Shown here piece by piece: positions 1 through 8,625 of a DNA stretch of 64,000 bases. Each line of letters begins with the position of its first letter. Position 1 is the stretch's first letter. The DNA comes from Methanosalsum zhilinae DSM 4017. Lineage in GTDB: Archaea > Halobacteriota > Methanosarcinia > Methanosarcinales > Methanosarcinaceae. A program made the position numbers and the translations under genes. Location of the stretch: positions 124,001 to 188,000 of the forward strand of contig NC_015676.1 in assembly GCF_000217995.1 (NCBI RefSeq), given 5' to 3'. Under the pieces are notes generated by a model. The model was not told where the DNA came from. It saw only the letters and a program-made list of their open reading frames with translations, and made no database searches.

Positions 1-108
1 GAAGTGAAATGTAAGATGTTAATACATAACATCGAAAGATATAACTCATTTACAATTATTATTTACATAAGGATTTCTACAGAGCCTAAGATTTCATTTT
101 TTATATAG
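1..108 (+). pseudogene. IS5-type transposase, C-terminal end (partial at window edge)
   Basis: The plus strand reads the last 35 residues of a DDE transposase, including KMLIHNIERYNSFT, up to a TAG at 106-108. Bases 1-86 match, with about three differences, the reverse complement of the IS remnant at 16047-16132. Both copies stop matching right after the bases ACAGAGCC, so 86 is the element end and the last seven codons are read into host DNA. The rest of the element lies left of the window. The insertion cuts the methyltransferase gene on the other strand. Confidence 0.8.
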
Positions 109-1081
109 AAATCTAATTCTTGGCTTAAGAATTTCTTTAAATTCTTATGGGTGAAATAATCACTGGTATTTTTTGTAGTATATTTGTTAAGATGCCATTC
201 AAGTTCTGATTTATCTGACTTGTTCCCATCAATTTTTATATGTTTTTTATTTAGATCAGATAAACCATATATTGCAATATGCTCATTTATTTTAGCGAGG
301 TTATATTGATTGATTTCATCTTTTCCCAGTTTATTTTTCCCTGTAGTGTCACAAACTAATTTTTCTTCTTCAACAGTTAATCCCCGATATCCAAAATCAA
401 CTACAAGGTGATTTTTTCTTGTATCGTAATCTACATCTTTAAAAATGAAGAACTTTTTCTTTTCGTCTTTGATATTGTTCTTTTGTAATTCGATATCTTC
501 ATTATTTATCTTGAAGTCAGCACTAATTGAACCTGTTTTGAATGAATAGTGATTAAAATTCTCCCCGGTTTTAATATAATATTGATCATTGTTTGCCCAA
601 TAAAGATAAACTTCTTCACCATTATATGGAATTGCATATTTTGAATCTTTGGAATACCTTCTCTTTGAGATGAAATCCCCATTATCGTAATATCGTGAAA
701 AAAAGTTGATAATATCATCATATATCTCTTCTTCAATATCATTCTCTTTTTCAACTGTTTTAACTTGGTTTTCGAGGTCAAGATAATTTTTGACTTTAGG
801 AGTTTCTGCATATTTTTCCTTAGCATTTTCTATATTGCATCCGAAATCAGACTCTATCTCACCCTCCAATTTTTTCATTTCGTTTTCTAATGCCGATGAG
901 TTTTCAATGGATTTTATATTTTCTTGGATGATATCAAATAATTCAATATCAATAAACTCAGAAATTTCCTTTTTTTTATGTTTAAAATTCGATATATACC
1001 AAAATCGAGATCATTATTTTCAAATTGGAATATTTTTTTTAATAATGTTTTAAGTTTTAATACTTTATCTTCATCTACCAT
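63..1081 (-). pseudogene. Large type III-like adenine DNA methyltransferase, N-terminal part, frameshifted and IS-truncated
   Basis: Reading starts at the ATG at 1081, which overlaps the helicase stop codon by 11 bases. The first frame gives FQFENNDLDFGIYRI, typical of the N-terminus of the roughly 1000-residue adenine methyltransferases that accompany helicases or Res subunits. The frame breaks at an A8 run (970-977) and continues one base over as EISEFIDIELFD and then an open frame to 63, with FFSRYYDNGDF, AIPYNGEEVYLYWAN and DQYYIKT, which are conserved in that family. Only about 330 codons remain: the IS end at 86 replaces the rest, and the catalytic DPPY and SAM motifs are not in the window. 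The role in modification is inferred from the family; this copy cannot be functional as sequenced. Confidence 0.75.
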
Positions 1082-3860
1082 TTTTTGTGTCTCCTTCCAT
1101 CATATTACATAACTGGTAGAATTCACAAAGTCCCGCTTTTGTCTTGCAGATAGGTCCTTCCCAGTTTCGTTCAAATTCTTTATTTTCTACATTTTGAATG
1201 ATTGATTTTATCAAACTTTTAGTCTTTTCAAGTTCTACGTTGCTATTGTCAAAAAATATTCTTCTGTTATCCTTAAATGTGTAAGCACTGATTTTTTTTA
1301 TAGGTTCATTATACCGATTTGCGAGCGCTAAATTATAAATGCGTAGTTGAGTATCTACATTCATCTTTGAGAGATATTCAGCATATCTTGACTTGTAATC
1401 AATTAGTTCAATCTCTTCATTTGTATTTTTAATGACTAAATCCGCTTGTCCATTTATTGAAATATTTTTATTTATGTAAGAAAAAGGAACTTCGACATCA
1501 AGAACATCGTATATAAATCCACATGCTTTTTCATAATAATTATATAAATCTGTTATTAGTTCATTTCGCCATTCTTCCCTAGATTCATCATCTTTGCAAT
1601 ACATATCTACTATTTTTACAACATCTGTTATGTCAATTTCTTTTCCCTCTTTCATCATTACATGTATCTTTTTTAGGCAATTATGCACAATTACTCCATA
1701 TGCTTGAAAATAACCTGGCGGAGTCTGAAATCCTAGATAATCTCGACAAAAAAATCTAAAGGGACAACTAATATATGTACTGATTGATGAAAAACTTAGA
1801 TTGCTTTTTTCAACATTTGGTATATAATGATCATTATCTGAAATTATTTGGCTGAAATTGTCCGCTTCTATAAAGTTATTGAGTCCGATTTCATCAATAA
1901 ATTGAGATGGTTTGAAATACTTTCCATCTATGGTACTAATGGCTAATACTTTTTGAGGACGTGACATACCAACATAAAAAACTCTTCTTATTTCTTCACT
2001 ACGATTAAAATTGCTCTTATTCATCATTAGTTTTTTTGGGATTTCAACTATAAACTCATCATTTTGATTATTTGTATTATATCTTTTATGTGTAACTCCT
2101 GCGAGTATAACAATTGGGAATTCAAGACCTTTGGCCTGGTGTATTGTCATCAGGTTTACTGCATCTACATCTTGGATGCATGCAGCATCTTCGATCTTAT
2201 TTTCGGGGATATAGCATAACTGATCAATAAAAGACTTGAAATGATTAGAGTTTGTATTATTTTCAACTTTATGTATAATTTTAGAGAAAATTGCAAGATT
2301 TCTTATTTTTATATCTGCATCTGCATCTTTTTTTTCAAGATACCGTTTAAATAATCTATAGTTATATTGCGTAGCATCAAGAATTTTATAAAATAATTTT
2401 AATTGGCTAACAGAATTTCTTTTTTGAAGTGTCATTAAGTCCTTTAATCCCATCAATTTTTGAGCATCATTTTGTTCCACATTTAATTTTTTTAAAGTAG
2501 CATAATCATATGATTCAAGCAAATTATAAATATCAGCAACATTTTTCAGTTTCTCAATTGTATCTTCATGAAGATCCAAAAATTCAGATTCAAGAATATT
2601 GTGATCAAATAACCATTGTTTTTGCTTTTCATTCGGATAATGAGAATTGATGTAAATCATTAGAACAAGTAAGTTTTTTATTTCTTCCTGCTCAAAAAGT
2701 GAACCTTCTCCTTTTGTAGTATAAGGAATTTTTTTATATTCTAACTCATCAATTATTTCACTTGAATGAAATTTAACACTTTTAAACAAAATGGCGATAT
2801 CTTGATATCTGGCATTACACTTTTGAACCAGATATTCAACAAATCTAACTATTTCTTTTCCTTCTGATTTTCGTGAGTCACTATATAAAATGACAGGCTT
2901 GGAGTACTCTGGATTTGAAGTGAATATTTCTTTTTCAAAGGTTCTATGAGGTTTCATAAACTCATCATATGTTTGAACAATTTCCTTACAAGATCTAAAA
3001 TTTTCTTCTAGTTCTATTTTTTTTGCATTGGGATATCTATCTAAGAATGTCCTGAAGTTTTCAACAGAAGCACCTCTGAATCCATATATACTTTGATCTT
3101 CGTCACCAACAACTGTTATTTTATATTTAGGTGCAGTTATCAATTCAAAAATAGCATCCTGTATGGGATTCGTGTCCTGATACTCATCAATTAAAATATA
3201 GTCGTACATTTGTCTAACGAGTTCTAGTACTTCATTATTCCTTTGTAAAAGGTGGTAAAACTCTCTTTCCAACAAAGAAAAGTCCAACCTTGTATTGTTT
3301 GGGTCCAATAGGTTAGCAAGATAGATTTCGTAACTTTTTGCAATAGCGATTTCAAAATCGCTTCCTTTGTTTTTTTTGAAGTGATCCACAAGTTTTTTTG
3401 GATCAACATCATTTTCAGTACAGCGGTTATAAAAATTTATAAGTTCATTAACGCTAATTTCGGTAACATATTCTTTTAATCCAAAATTCCACATGTAATT
3501 TCTATTGACATATAGAAATTGATCAAGATCATCCATAACTTCAAATATATTCCCAAAATTGTGATACTCGGGGAAAGATTGTAGCATTTTTTGACAAAAA
3601 GAATGGATTGTAGAAATTTGCATATTTTCTACCGAGTCACCCAAATCTTTACGCAGTCTATTTCTAAGTTCATCTGCTGCTTTAATAGTAAATGTACTTA
3701 CTATTATTTTATTTGGATTATATCCCTGTTTTACTAGATAAATAACCTTTTCAGTTAAAACTCTGGTTTTTCCAGTTCCAGGTCCAGCAACAATCAAAAG
3801 TGGGGAATCTATGTATTCAATGGCTTCTTTTTGTTGCTCTGTAAGTCCAATATCTTCCAT
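1071..3860 (-). CDS. UvrD-family helicase with C-terminal PD-(D/E)XK (RecB/Cas4-like) nuclease
   Basis: A 929-residue superfamily 1A helicase. Visible motifs in order: Q-motif LTEQQKEAI, Walker A GPGTGKT at residues 26-32, Walker B IDEYQDTNPIQ, motif III GDEDQSIYGFRGA, motif IV ENFRS, motif V TIHQAKGLEFP, motif VI RRVFYVGMSRPQK. The last 230 residues form a RecB-type nuclease: SCPFRFFCRDYLG, a PD-(D/E)XK core with GQADLVI and ELIDYKSR, and a Cys-rich tail CKTKAGLCEFYQLC that could hold a 4Fe-4S cluster as in AddB and Cas4. It probably unwinds and degrades DNA in one polypeptide. The stop codon overlaps the methyltransferase start, so the two were translated together; this suggests a restriction- or defence-type pair rather than general repair. 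The core AddAB-like pair at 43-48 kb is separate. Confidence 0.85.
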   Translation of the reverse strand: MEDIGLTEQQKEAIEYIDSPLLIVAGPGTGKTRVLTEKVIYLVKQGYNPNKIIVSTFTIKAADELRNRLRKDLGDSVENMQISTIHSFCQKMLQSFPEYHNFGNIFEVMDDLDQFLYVNRNYMWNFGLKEYVTEISVNELINFYNRCTENDVDPKKLVDHFKKNKGSDFEIAIAKSYEIYLANLLDPNNTRLDFSLLEREFYHLLQRNNEVLELVRQMYDYILIDEYQDTNPIQDAIFELITAPKYKITVVGDEDQSIYGFRGASVENFRTFLDRYPNAKKIELEENFRSCKEIVQTYDEFMKPHRTFEKEIFTSNPEYSKPVILYSDSRKSEGKEIVRFVEYLVQKCNARYQDIAILFKSVKFHSSEIIDELEYKKIPYTTKGEGSLFEQEEIKNLLVLMIYINSHYPNEKQKQWLFDHNILESEFLDLHEDTIEKLKNVADIYNLLESYDYATLKKLNVEQNDAQKLMGLKDLMTLQKRNSVSQLKLFYKILDATQYNYRLFKRYLEKKDADADIKIRNLAIFSKIIHKVENNTNSNHFKSFIDQLCYIPENKIEDAACIQDVDAVNLMTIHQAKGLEFPIVILAGVTHKRYNTNNQNDEFIVEIPKKLMMNKSNFNRSEEIRRVFYVGMSRPQKVLAISTIDGKYFKPSQFIDEIGLNNFIEADNFSQIISDNDHYIPNVEKSNLSFSSISTYISCPFRFFCRDYLGFQTPPGYFQAYGVIVHNCLKKIHVMMKEGKEIDITDVVKIVDMYCKDDESREEWRNELITDLYNYYEKACGFIYDVLDVEVPFSYINKNISINGQADLVIKNTNEEIELIDYKSRYAEYLSKMNVDTQLRIYNLALANRYNEPIKKISAYTFKDNRRIFFDNSNVELEKTKSLIKSIIQNVENKEFERNWEGPICKTKAGLCEFYQLCNMMEGDTKNGR

Positions 3861-3888
3861 AATCCAACTTTTAATAATTTGTTACGGA

Positions 3889-3900
3889 ACTATTTAAATT
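3889..3900 (-). promoter_or_regulatory. Probable TATA box of the helicase gene
   Basis: On the minus strand AATTTAAATA (3891-3900) lies about 30-40 bases before the ATG at 3860. Archaeal transcripts start about 25 bases after the TATA box, so the leader would be very short. No strong Shine-Dalgarno site is visible before the ATG, which fits a near-leaderless message. Confidence 0.4.
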
Positions 3901-4023
3901 ATTCTACGAATGGTTCTTTAGTAATCTTCAATATTTTGACATTGATTAAGATATACATTTTATTTTTAGCATAGGGATAACGTCTATGGAACCAAAAGAT
4001 TACTATTCATTTAGTGTATATAT

Positions 4024-4581
4024 TTATAAACAGAAGGACAACATTTTTTTAATTTCTTGTTTTTCAGTATCTGTAAATGGTAATCCTTGGTAGTGTTTTA
4101 ATGATGTTAATTCAGTGTGTCCTTGTCGTAAATAGACAATATTCAAAGGCATGCCAGCAACTATCAACCAAGATTCAATTGATTTTCTAGTAGATTTTGC
4201 ACTTAACCCCTTGATATCAATTCCAGACTCTGCACCCCATCTTTTGAGATTTTGGTTCCATCCTTGCAATGAAGGTGGCTTAGGGTCATCGAAAAACTGA
4301 GTTATGATTTCAGACATAAGGTCTGGTAATGGATATATGTATCTTTCAATTTGCCTCCTTTTCATCTTTTTTGTAGAATGGACTGGGAGATGTATTGTGT
4401 TTCTTTTTCTTAAATACCATTCTGGGTTATTATGAAATCTCAGAAATTCCTGGTATCGCATTCCAGACCAGAAAAGGATTAAAAAGCGTCTGCGTTGAAT
4501 CGGATTATTTATATCATCTAAGAGTATATTATACTCTGATGGAGTTAATATTTTAGTATTTTTAACAAAAAATGATTCCAT
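4024..4581 (-). CDS. Tyrosine recombinase (integrase) catalytic domain
   Basis: A 185-residue protein consisting almost only of the catalytic domain of a tyrosine recombinase. SGMRYQEFLRF carries the first catalytic Arg; SAKSTRKSIESWL holds the second Arg, with Lys three residues before it where His is usual; RQGHTELTSLKHYQGL supplies the GH box and the nucleophilic Tyr. The N-terminal core-binding domain of full-length integrases (300 or more residues) is missing, so this is either a small archaeal mobile-element integrase or a 5'-truncated gene. A perfect 11-base inverted repeat lies just upstream. It sits between the PLD gene and the helicase gene on the same strand. Confidence 0.75.
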   Translation of the reverse strand: MESFFVKNTKILTPSEYNILLDDINNPIQRRRFLILFWSGMRYQEFLRFHNNPEWYLRKRNTIHLPVHSTKKMKRRQIERYIYPLPDLMSEIITQFFDDPKPPSLQGWNQNLKRWGAESGIDIKGLSAKSTRKSIESWLIVAGMPLNIVYLRQGHTELTSLKHYQGLPFTDTEKQEIKKMLSFCL

Positions 4582-4588
4582 AATTATA

Positions 4589-4695
4589 TTGTTGTTTTAA
4601 TAAAACATAAACATTTGGTTAGATTTACAGCAACAAATCAAATGGGAATACATGTTAGAACTCATTAATATTGCTGTTATAGCATAAAACAACAA
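4589..4695. repeat. 11-bp inverted repeat upstream of the recombinase gene
   Basis: TTGTTGTTTTA at 4589-4599 and its exact reverse complement TAAAACAACAA at 4685-4695, 85 bases apart, immediately before the recombinase start at 4581. It could be integrase arm sites, an operator pair, or chance in AT-rich DNA. Confidence 0.4.
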
Positions 4696-4847
4696 CCACT
4701 TTTTGATTTATTTTTTAAACAAACCTATAGATTCAACCAAATATTAGATGCATGAGTATAAAAATACTTTAGGTCAAGAGAGTTTAAAAAATCTCAACAT
4801 GACTAATAGGGAATATAAAAAAACTGAATGCAACTTGGTTTTAGTAT

Positions 4848-6731
4848 TCACGTATTATCTAGAAGTATCAATGCTTGTATTTCCTGTTGGTTACGAATTT
4901 GTGCAAAATCCCAACTCCCCACTCCTATAAAATTTGAGTTGAATACTATCCTTGGATGCCAAAGTCTGTGATGATACACAGGACACTTTGCATGTTTTAG
5001 GACTTTGAAATTTTGCATTCTGCTGGTTGCCTGGATGTGAATCTCATCCATATATTCTGCAAGATTTTTCATATCCATATGAGAAGTGTAGATGATACCA
5101 TTGTCTTTTTTGAGTTCATACAAGATGTTTTTGTAGTAAGGCCATTCAATCGTTTTTGATTTGTTATTTTTACAAAATAATTTTATTTTATCATCAAAAA
5201 AATGAATTAATTCATGATTATGTGTTTGAGTAAATTTTTTGCCTCCACCGACATTCGGAAGCGATAAGAACATATCTAGTAATGTTTCATGTATCTCTTC
5301 ATTTTCTATGTGATCCATGAAATCAATCAAAGCAAAACTTTCTCTATTGTTCCCCATATAGTTAGTAGTTGTTTGACTGTGTATTAGCAATTTATTTGAG
5401 TTCAAGATCACCTTTGCATGATTTCTAGGTATTTCGTGAACTTCTATATTTTCAGCCCGCAACAAATTGATCGCATCATGGTGTTTATCATCTCTTTTGA
5501 AGATTTCAGTCAACATCATTATTTGTGGTTTTTCAGAAAAATAATCGTATACGTGTTCTCTCATTTTTCCGGTGATTATTAAATCTGCACCGTTTGCCAT
5601 ATCCCACCATATATCATTCATGTGTCCAAGTCCTACGGTTACTTTTACACCTGGCAATATTTCGGTTTCTTTCAAATCATTGATGTATTTCATTGGATAC
5701 TTAAAATCAGATTTGATATATCTAGGTGATAATTTAGGATGCTCAAATTGGAAATGCCCAATTTGATTAAAAAGATTCATCTGTGTAGGAATTTTCCAGT
5801 TACTATTAATTAAGACTTTAGGGAAAGGTAAAAGATCTTCAGAGAATAAGTGATCATTCTTGCGGTCTCTTGAAGATGTATATATCATATCCCATCCATC
5901 TACTTTTGAATTTTCAGAGATGTTATATTCAATGGTAGTCAGATAAGAAAATGTTTTTTTAAAATAAAATAAAATACCTGCAATTATTGCGTTGATGCGT
6001 CTTTGATGCGATTCGGAACATGCGGGAATGTACAATAAACGATCATTCAGAGTACAATCAGCAATTGCATAAGATAATCTCATTTCTATACCTATTGAGT
6101 TTTCATGTGGTTCCGTGATTATGAACAAATGCTTATTATCAACAATAAGGTCGTATGGAAATTTTCCAGTTATGACTTTGTGACCTGCTTTATCAAAATA
6201 TTGTTGAATTAATTCTAAAAATTTCACATGATATACCGCATTAGAAGGTTGATTATCTGCATAAAAGTTCATTGCTGTAAAATCGGGACTATAACCATAT
6301 AACCCGTAATAAACAAGTTTACCAAGTTCATTAAGAAAATAGGGACTGTACCAAAAATCCTGATCATTATATTTTTTCATTCTCATTGCACGATAATTCA
6401 CAAGATTCGTGTCAAGTAATTTTTTGCGATATTTATTGACTTCCCTGTAATCAACTATACTCATACTTTTTTTCTGATAAATTTCAATAAATTTTTTTAT
6501 TATAGGTTCAGCGGGTAGCAGTTCAAACATAATATTGACATAAGGGTCAGAAAGTTTCCTTGAATTTGATAATAGAACTTTTTGGAAGTCTATAGAGTCC
6601 TCTAATTTTCTTCTATTGAATGTGAAATTATACTTTTTTTGCCCTGCAAGATTTATTTCGTGGCTCCAAATAGCATATCTTTCATTTGGTCCCATTATTC
6701 GTGCATCTAATATCAATTTTTTTGAATACAT
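4848..6731 (-). CDS. Phospholipase D-like (HKD) nuclease family protein
   Basis: A 627-residue protein. The C-terminal 40% carries two PLD-type active-site halves. The first is NHAKVILNSNKLLIHSQTT (HxK followed by a Ser/Thr-rich strand). The second is HPRIVFNSNFIGVGSWDF followed by NQQE, with Arg in place of the usual Lys. The N-terminal 380 residues resemble no family I recognise; they include GMEMRLSYAI-like and YSPYFLNELGK stretches and no membrane segment. PLD proteins in such neighbourhoods are usually nucleases, so a DNA- or RNA-cleaving effector is more likely than a lipase; this is inference. It heads the minus-strand group PLD, recombinase, helicase, methyltransferase, though the 266-base gap to the next gene means a shared transcript is not certain. 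Confidence 0.65.
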   Translation of the reverse strand: MYSKKLILDARIMGPNERYAIWSHEINLAGQKKYNFTFNRRKLEDSIDFQKVLLSNSRKLSDPYVNIMFELLPAEPIIKKFIEIYQKKSMSIVDYREVNKYRKKLLDTNLVNYRAMRMKKYNDQDFWYSPYFLNELGKLVYYGLYGYSPDFTAMNFYADNQPSNAVYHVKFLELIQQYFDKAGHKVITGKFPYDLIVDNKHLFIITEPHENSIGIEMRLSYAIADCTLNDRLLYIPACSESHQRRINAIIAGILFYFKKTFSYLTTIEYNISENSKVDGWDMIYTSSRDRKNDHLFSEDLLPFPKVLINSNWKIPTQMNLFNQIGHFQFEHPKLSPRYIKSDFKYPMKYINDLKETEILPGVKVTVGLGHMNDIWWDMANGADLIITGKMREHVYDYFSEKPQIMMLTEIFKRDDKHHDAINLLRAENIEVHEIPRNHAKVILNSNKLLIHSQTTTNYMGNNRESFALIDFMDHIENEEIHETLLDMFLSLPNVGGGKKFTQTHNHELIHFFDDKIKLFCKNNKSKTIEWPYYKNILYELKKDNGIIYTSHMDMKNLAEYMDEIHIQATSRMQNFKVLKHAKCPVYHHRLWHPRIVFNSNFIGVGSWDFAQIRNQQEIQALILLDNT

Positions 6732-7317
6732 TTTATCATGGATGCTTATTTGTGTTTGAGAGAAGTTGAAATTGAATTTACATTCCTTTCAACTTCATCG
6801 ACAATCAGATCTCAAGACATTTTATGCAAAAAAGCCTAATGAGAGATGATCATCTATATTTTCATGCTAAGAATACTTCTCTCTACAAAAAATCTACAAA
6901 AAATTTATCTACAAAACGTAGCACTGGGGAATACTCGTTCATGTAAACGTGCTACTAAAAATCAATTGTATATTTTTTATGTACTTATACCCTATAAGTA
7001 CTTCTCAACATATATACTACAGTAATAATATATATAAATTTTTATAAATATGATTAATTTGAATACAAACGGGTTTGATAGAAAAACAAAGAAGTTTCTG
7101 AGTTTTGTAAAGAGTATAATATAGTTAATGTGATTAAACATTAAACAATAAATATCAATAAAACTCTACACAAAATTTCAATTTAATATATAAATTTGAG
7201 TAATATTTACTTTTATGGTGACGCTAATTCTTATATATCATTAGTTATAATTTACAGTTAACACTTAAAATATAATTATATGATAATATTACAACTACGT
7301 AAAAGGAATAAATAAAA
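6732..7317. other. AT-rich divergent intergenic region, candidate replication or control region
   Basis: The region separates the PLD gene (minus) from orc1/cdc6 (plus). It holds three direct TCTACAAAA-type repeats at about 6882, 6892 and 6908; a 7-base inverted repeat GTAGCAC/GTGCTAC at 6918-6924 and 6949-6955; a perfect dyad with arms GTACTTATA and TATAAGTAC around CCC at 6981-7001; and long A/T tracts. A minus-oriented copy of a dispersed terminus motif lies at 7202-7226. The cdc6 start is preceded by AAAAGGA as ribosome binding site and a TATA-like AAATATAATTA near 7267. Archaeal origins often lie beside cdc6, so an origin is possible, but I see no canonical ORB. Confidence 0.45.
6981..7001. 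promoter_or_regulatory. 21-bp perfect dyad
   Basis: Nine-base arms GTACTTATA and TATAAGTAC separated by CCC. It is about 320 bases before orc1/cdc6 and 250 bases before the PLD gene. It has the shape of a dimeric-repressor operator or an origin element. No T-run follows, so a terminator is unlikely. Confidence 0.45.
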
Positions 7318-8625
7318 ATGTTAAATTTTGATAGAAAAGGAATTATTGAAAATGATGAGTACCTTGATGTAGAAAGAATACCGGATTCAACGGATGAGAT
7401 ACTTCATAGAGGTAATGTCTTTGATTTTTTGATAGATCACTGTGGTCCAATCTTGGATCGAAAAAAGGCAGATAATGTAATCATATATGGTCCAAGTGGA
7501 ACTGGAAAGACTGCAGTTGTGCATACATTTTTGAATGATCTCAAATCTAAAGTAACGGAGAATGATATTGAAATAACTATTCTTTGTAAAATGGTTTCCA
7601 ATAAAGATACAAAGGCTTCAATTTTAAAATATTTGATTAAGGAATTCGAGTATGAAAATAACCAAAGTCATACAAAAATTTCTAATTCCACTTCAGAATA
7701 TGAATATCATTTTCAAAAACTGTGCCTCAATCATGATGGGTACATAATTTTGGTTCTCGATGAATTAGATAATCTATCGGACCCCGAAGTTATAAACTTT
7801 TTAACAAGACTTTCTCTTAAAAACATATCTTTTATTGGTATTTCGAACGACATTGATTTTTTAAATATAGGAGGTGGTAACAGCAAATCATCTGCTACAA
7901 ATATTTTTTACAAGAATGTTGAAGTTTATGATGCCGTTCAATTGGAAGGCATACTCCGTGATCGTGCTCAAAAAGCATTATCTCCTGAAAATTATGATAA
8001 AATTGGATCTTATACTTTTGCTCTCATTTCTGCACGAGTCAAGAGTGAAAAATTTGGAGATGCTCGTGTTGGGATCAATAATTTGAAAAAAATAATAAAA
8101 AAAATAGAAAAAGAAAATAAAAGTCCAAATACAATGGAAGAAATTGATGACATTATTTATGAAACTGATAATGAGATTTTCTTTTCAAAAATTAGGAATT
8201 TGGATAATGAACTAAAGATAATACTTATTTCAATTTTAAACATGAAAAAAGAAAATAGAATTTTAGAATATACATATCCACACTATTGCAGCATAGTAAA
8301 CTCGTATGTTATGGGGAAGAAAATGGAAAAAAATACTTTTCGTAACAAGGTAAAAGAACTGGAGGGTAGAGGTATACTGACCATTGAACGCCAATATCTT
8401 GGACGCGGGGGAACTAAAGACCATTATACATTTTTGGGTGATGAAACAGCGGTAATAAACAAATATTCTTTGACAGATAATTTATTCTGCCGATTTTGTA
8501 TACATACGCCTGATGACACTGATAATCGAAAAAAAGATCTGGGTTCTAATGAAGATAACACCGAAAATAATGTTTTGTTGGATGATATGGAATTGCTTTC
8601 AAATCCAGAACACTTTTCGAATTGA
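7318..8625 (+). CDS. Orc1/Cdc6-type origin-recognition AAA+ ATPase
   Basis: 435 residues, normal length for archaeal Orc1/Cdc6. Walker A YGPSGTGKT lies at residues 57-65, Walker B LVLDELDNL near 145, sensor 1 GISND near 168, the arginine-containing sensor 2 region ARVGINN near 250, and a C-terminal winged helix with NKVKELEGRGILTIERQYLGRGG. It binds origin DNA and loads the MCM helicase. The ATG is chosen because AAAAGGA precedes it. The setting (AT-rich, dyads and 39-bp repeats around it, nuclease and integrase genes nearby) suggests an accessory-replicon copy rather than the main chromosomal initiator; this is inference. Lys/Asn-rich codon use matches its accessory neighbours. Confidence 0.9.
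   Translation: MLNFDRKGIIENDEYLDVERIPDSTDEILHRGNVFDFLIDHCGPILDRKKADNVIIYGPSGTGKTAVVHTFLNDLKSKVTENDIEITILCKMVSNKDTKASILKYLIKEFEYENNQSHTKISNSTSEYEYHFQKLCLNHDGYIILVLDELDNLSDPEVINFLTRLSLKNISFIGISNDIDFLNIGGGNSKSSATNIFYKNVEVYDAVQLEGILRDRAQKALSPENYDKIGSYTFALISARVKSEKFGDARVGINNLKKIIKKIEKENKSPNTMEEIDDIIYETDNEIFFSKIRNLDNELKIILISILNMKKENRILEYTYPHYCSIVNSYVMGKKMEKNTFRNKVKELEGRGILTIERQYLGRGGTKDHYTFLGDETAVINKYSLTDNLFCRFCIHTPDDTDNRKKDLGSNEDNTENNVLLDDMELLSNPEHFSN

Noticed and set aside
1071-3860. Accessory helicase as the chromosomal repair helicase
   Set aside because: A complete AddB/AddA-like pair in the core half (42973-48434) better fits that role, and the accessory gene is coupled to a methyltransferase.
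63-6731. DISARM, BREX or Gabija system
   Set aside because: PLD, methyltransferase and UvrD parts each occur in such systems, but DrmA/DrmB, PglZ/BrxC and GajA-type genes are all missing from the window.
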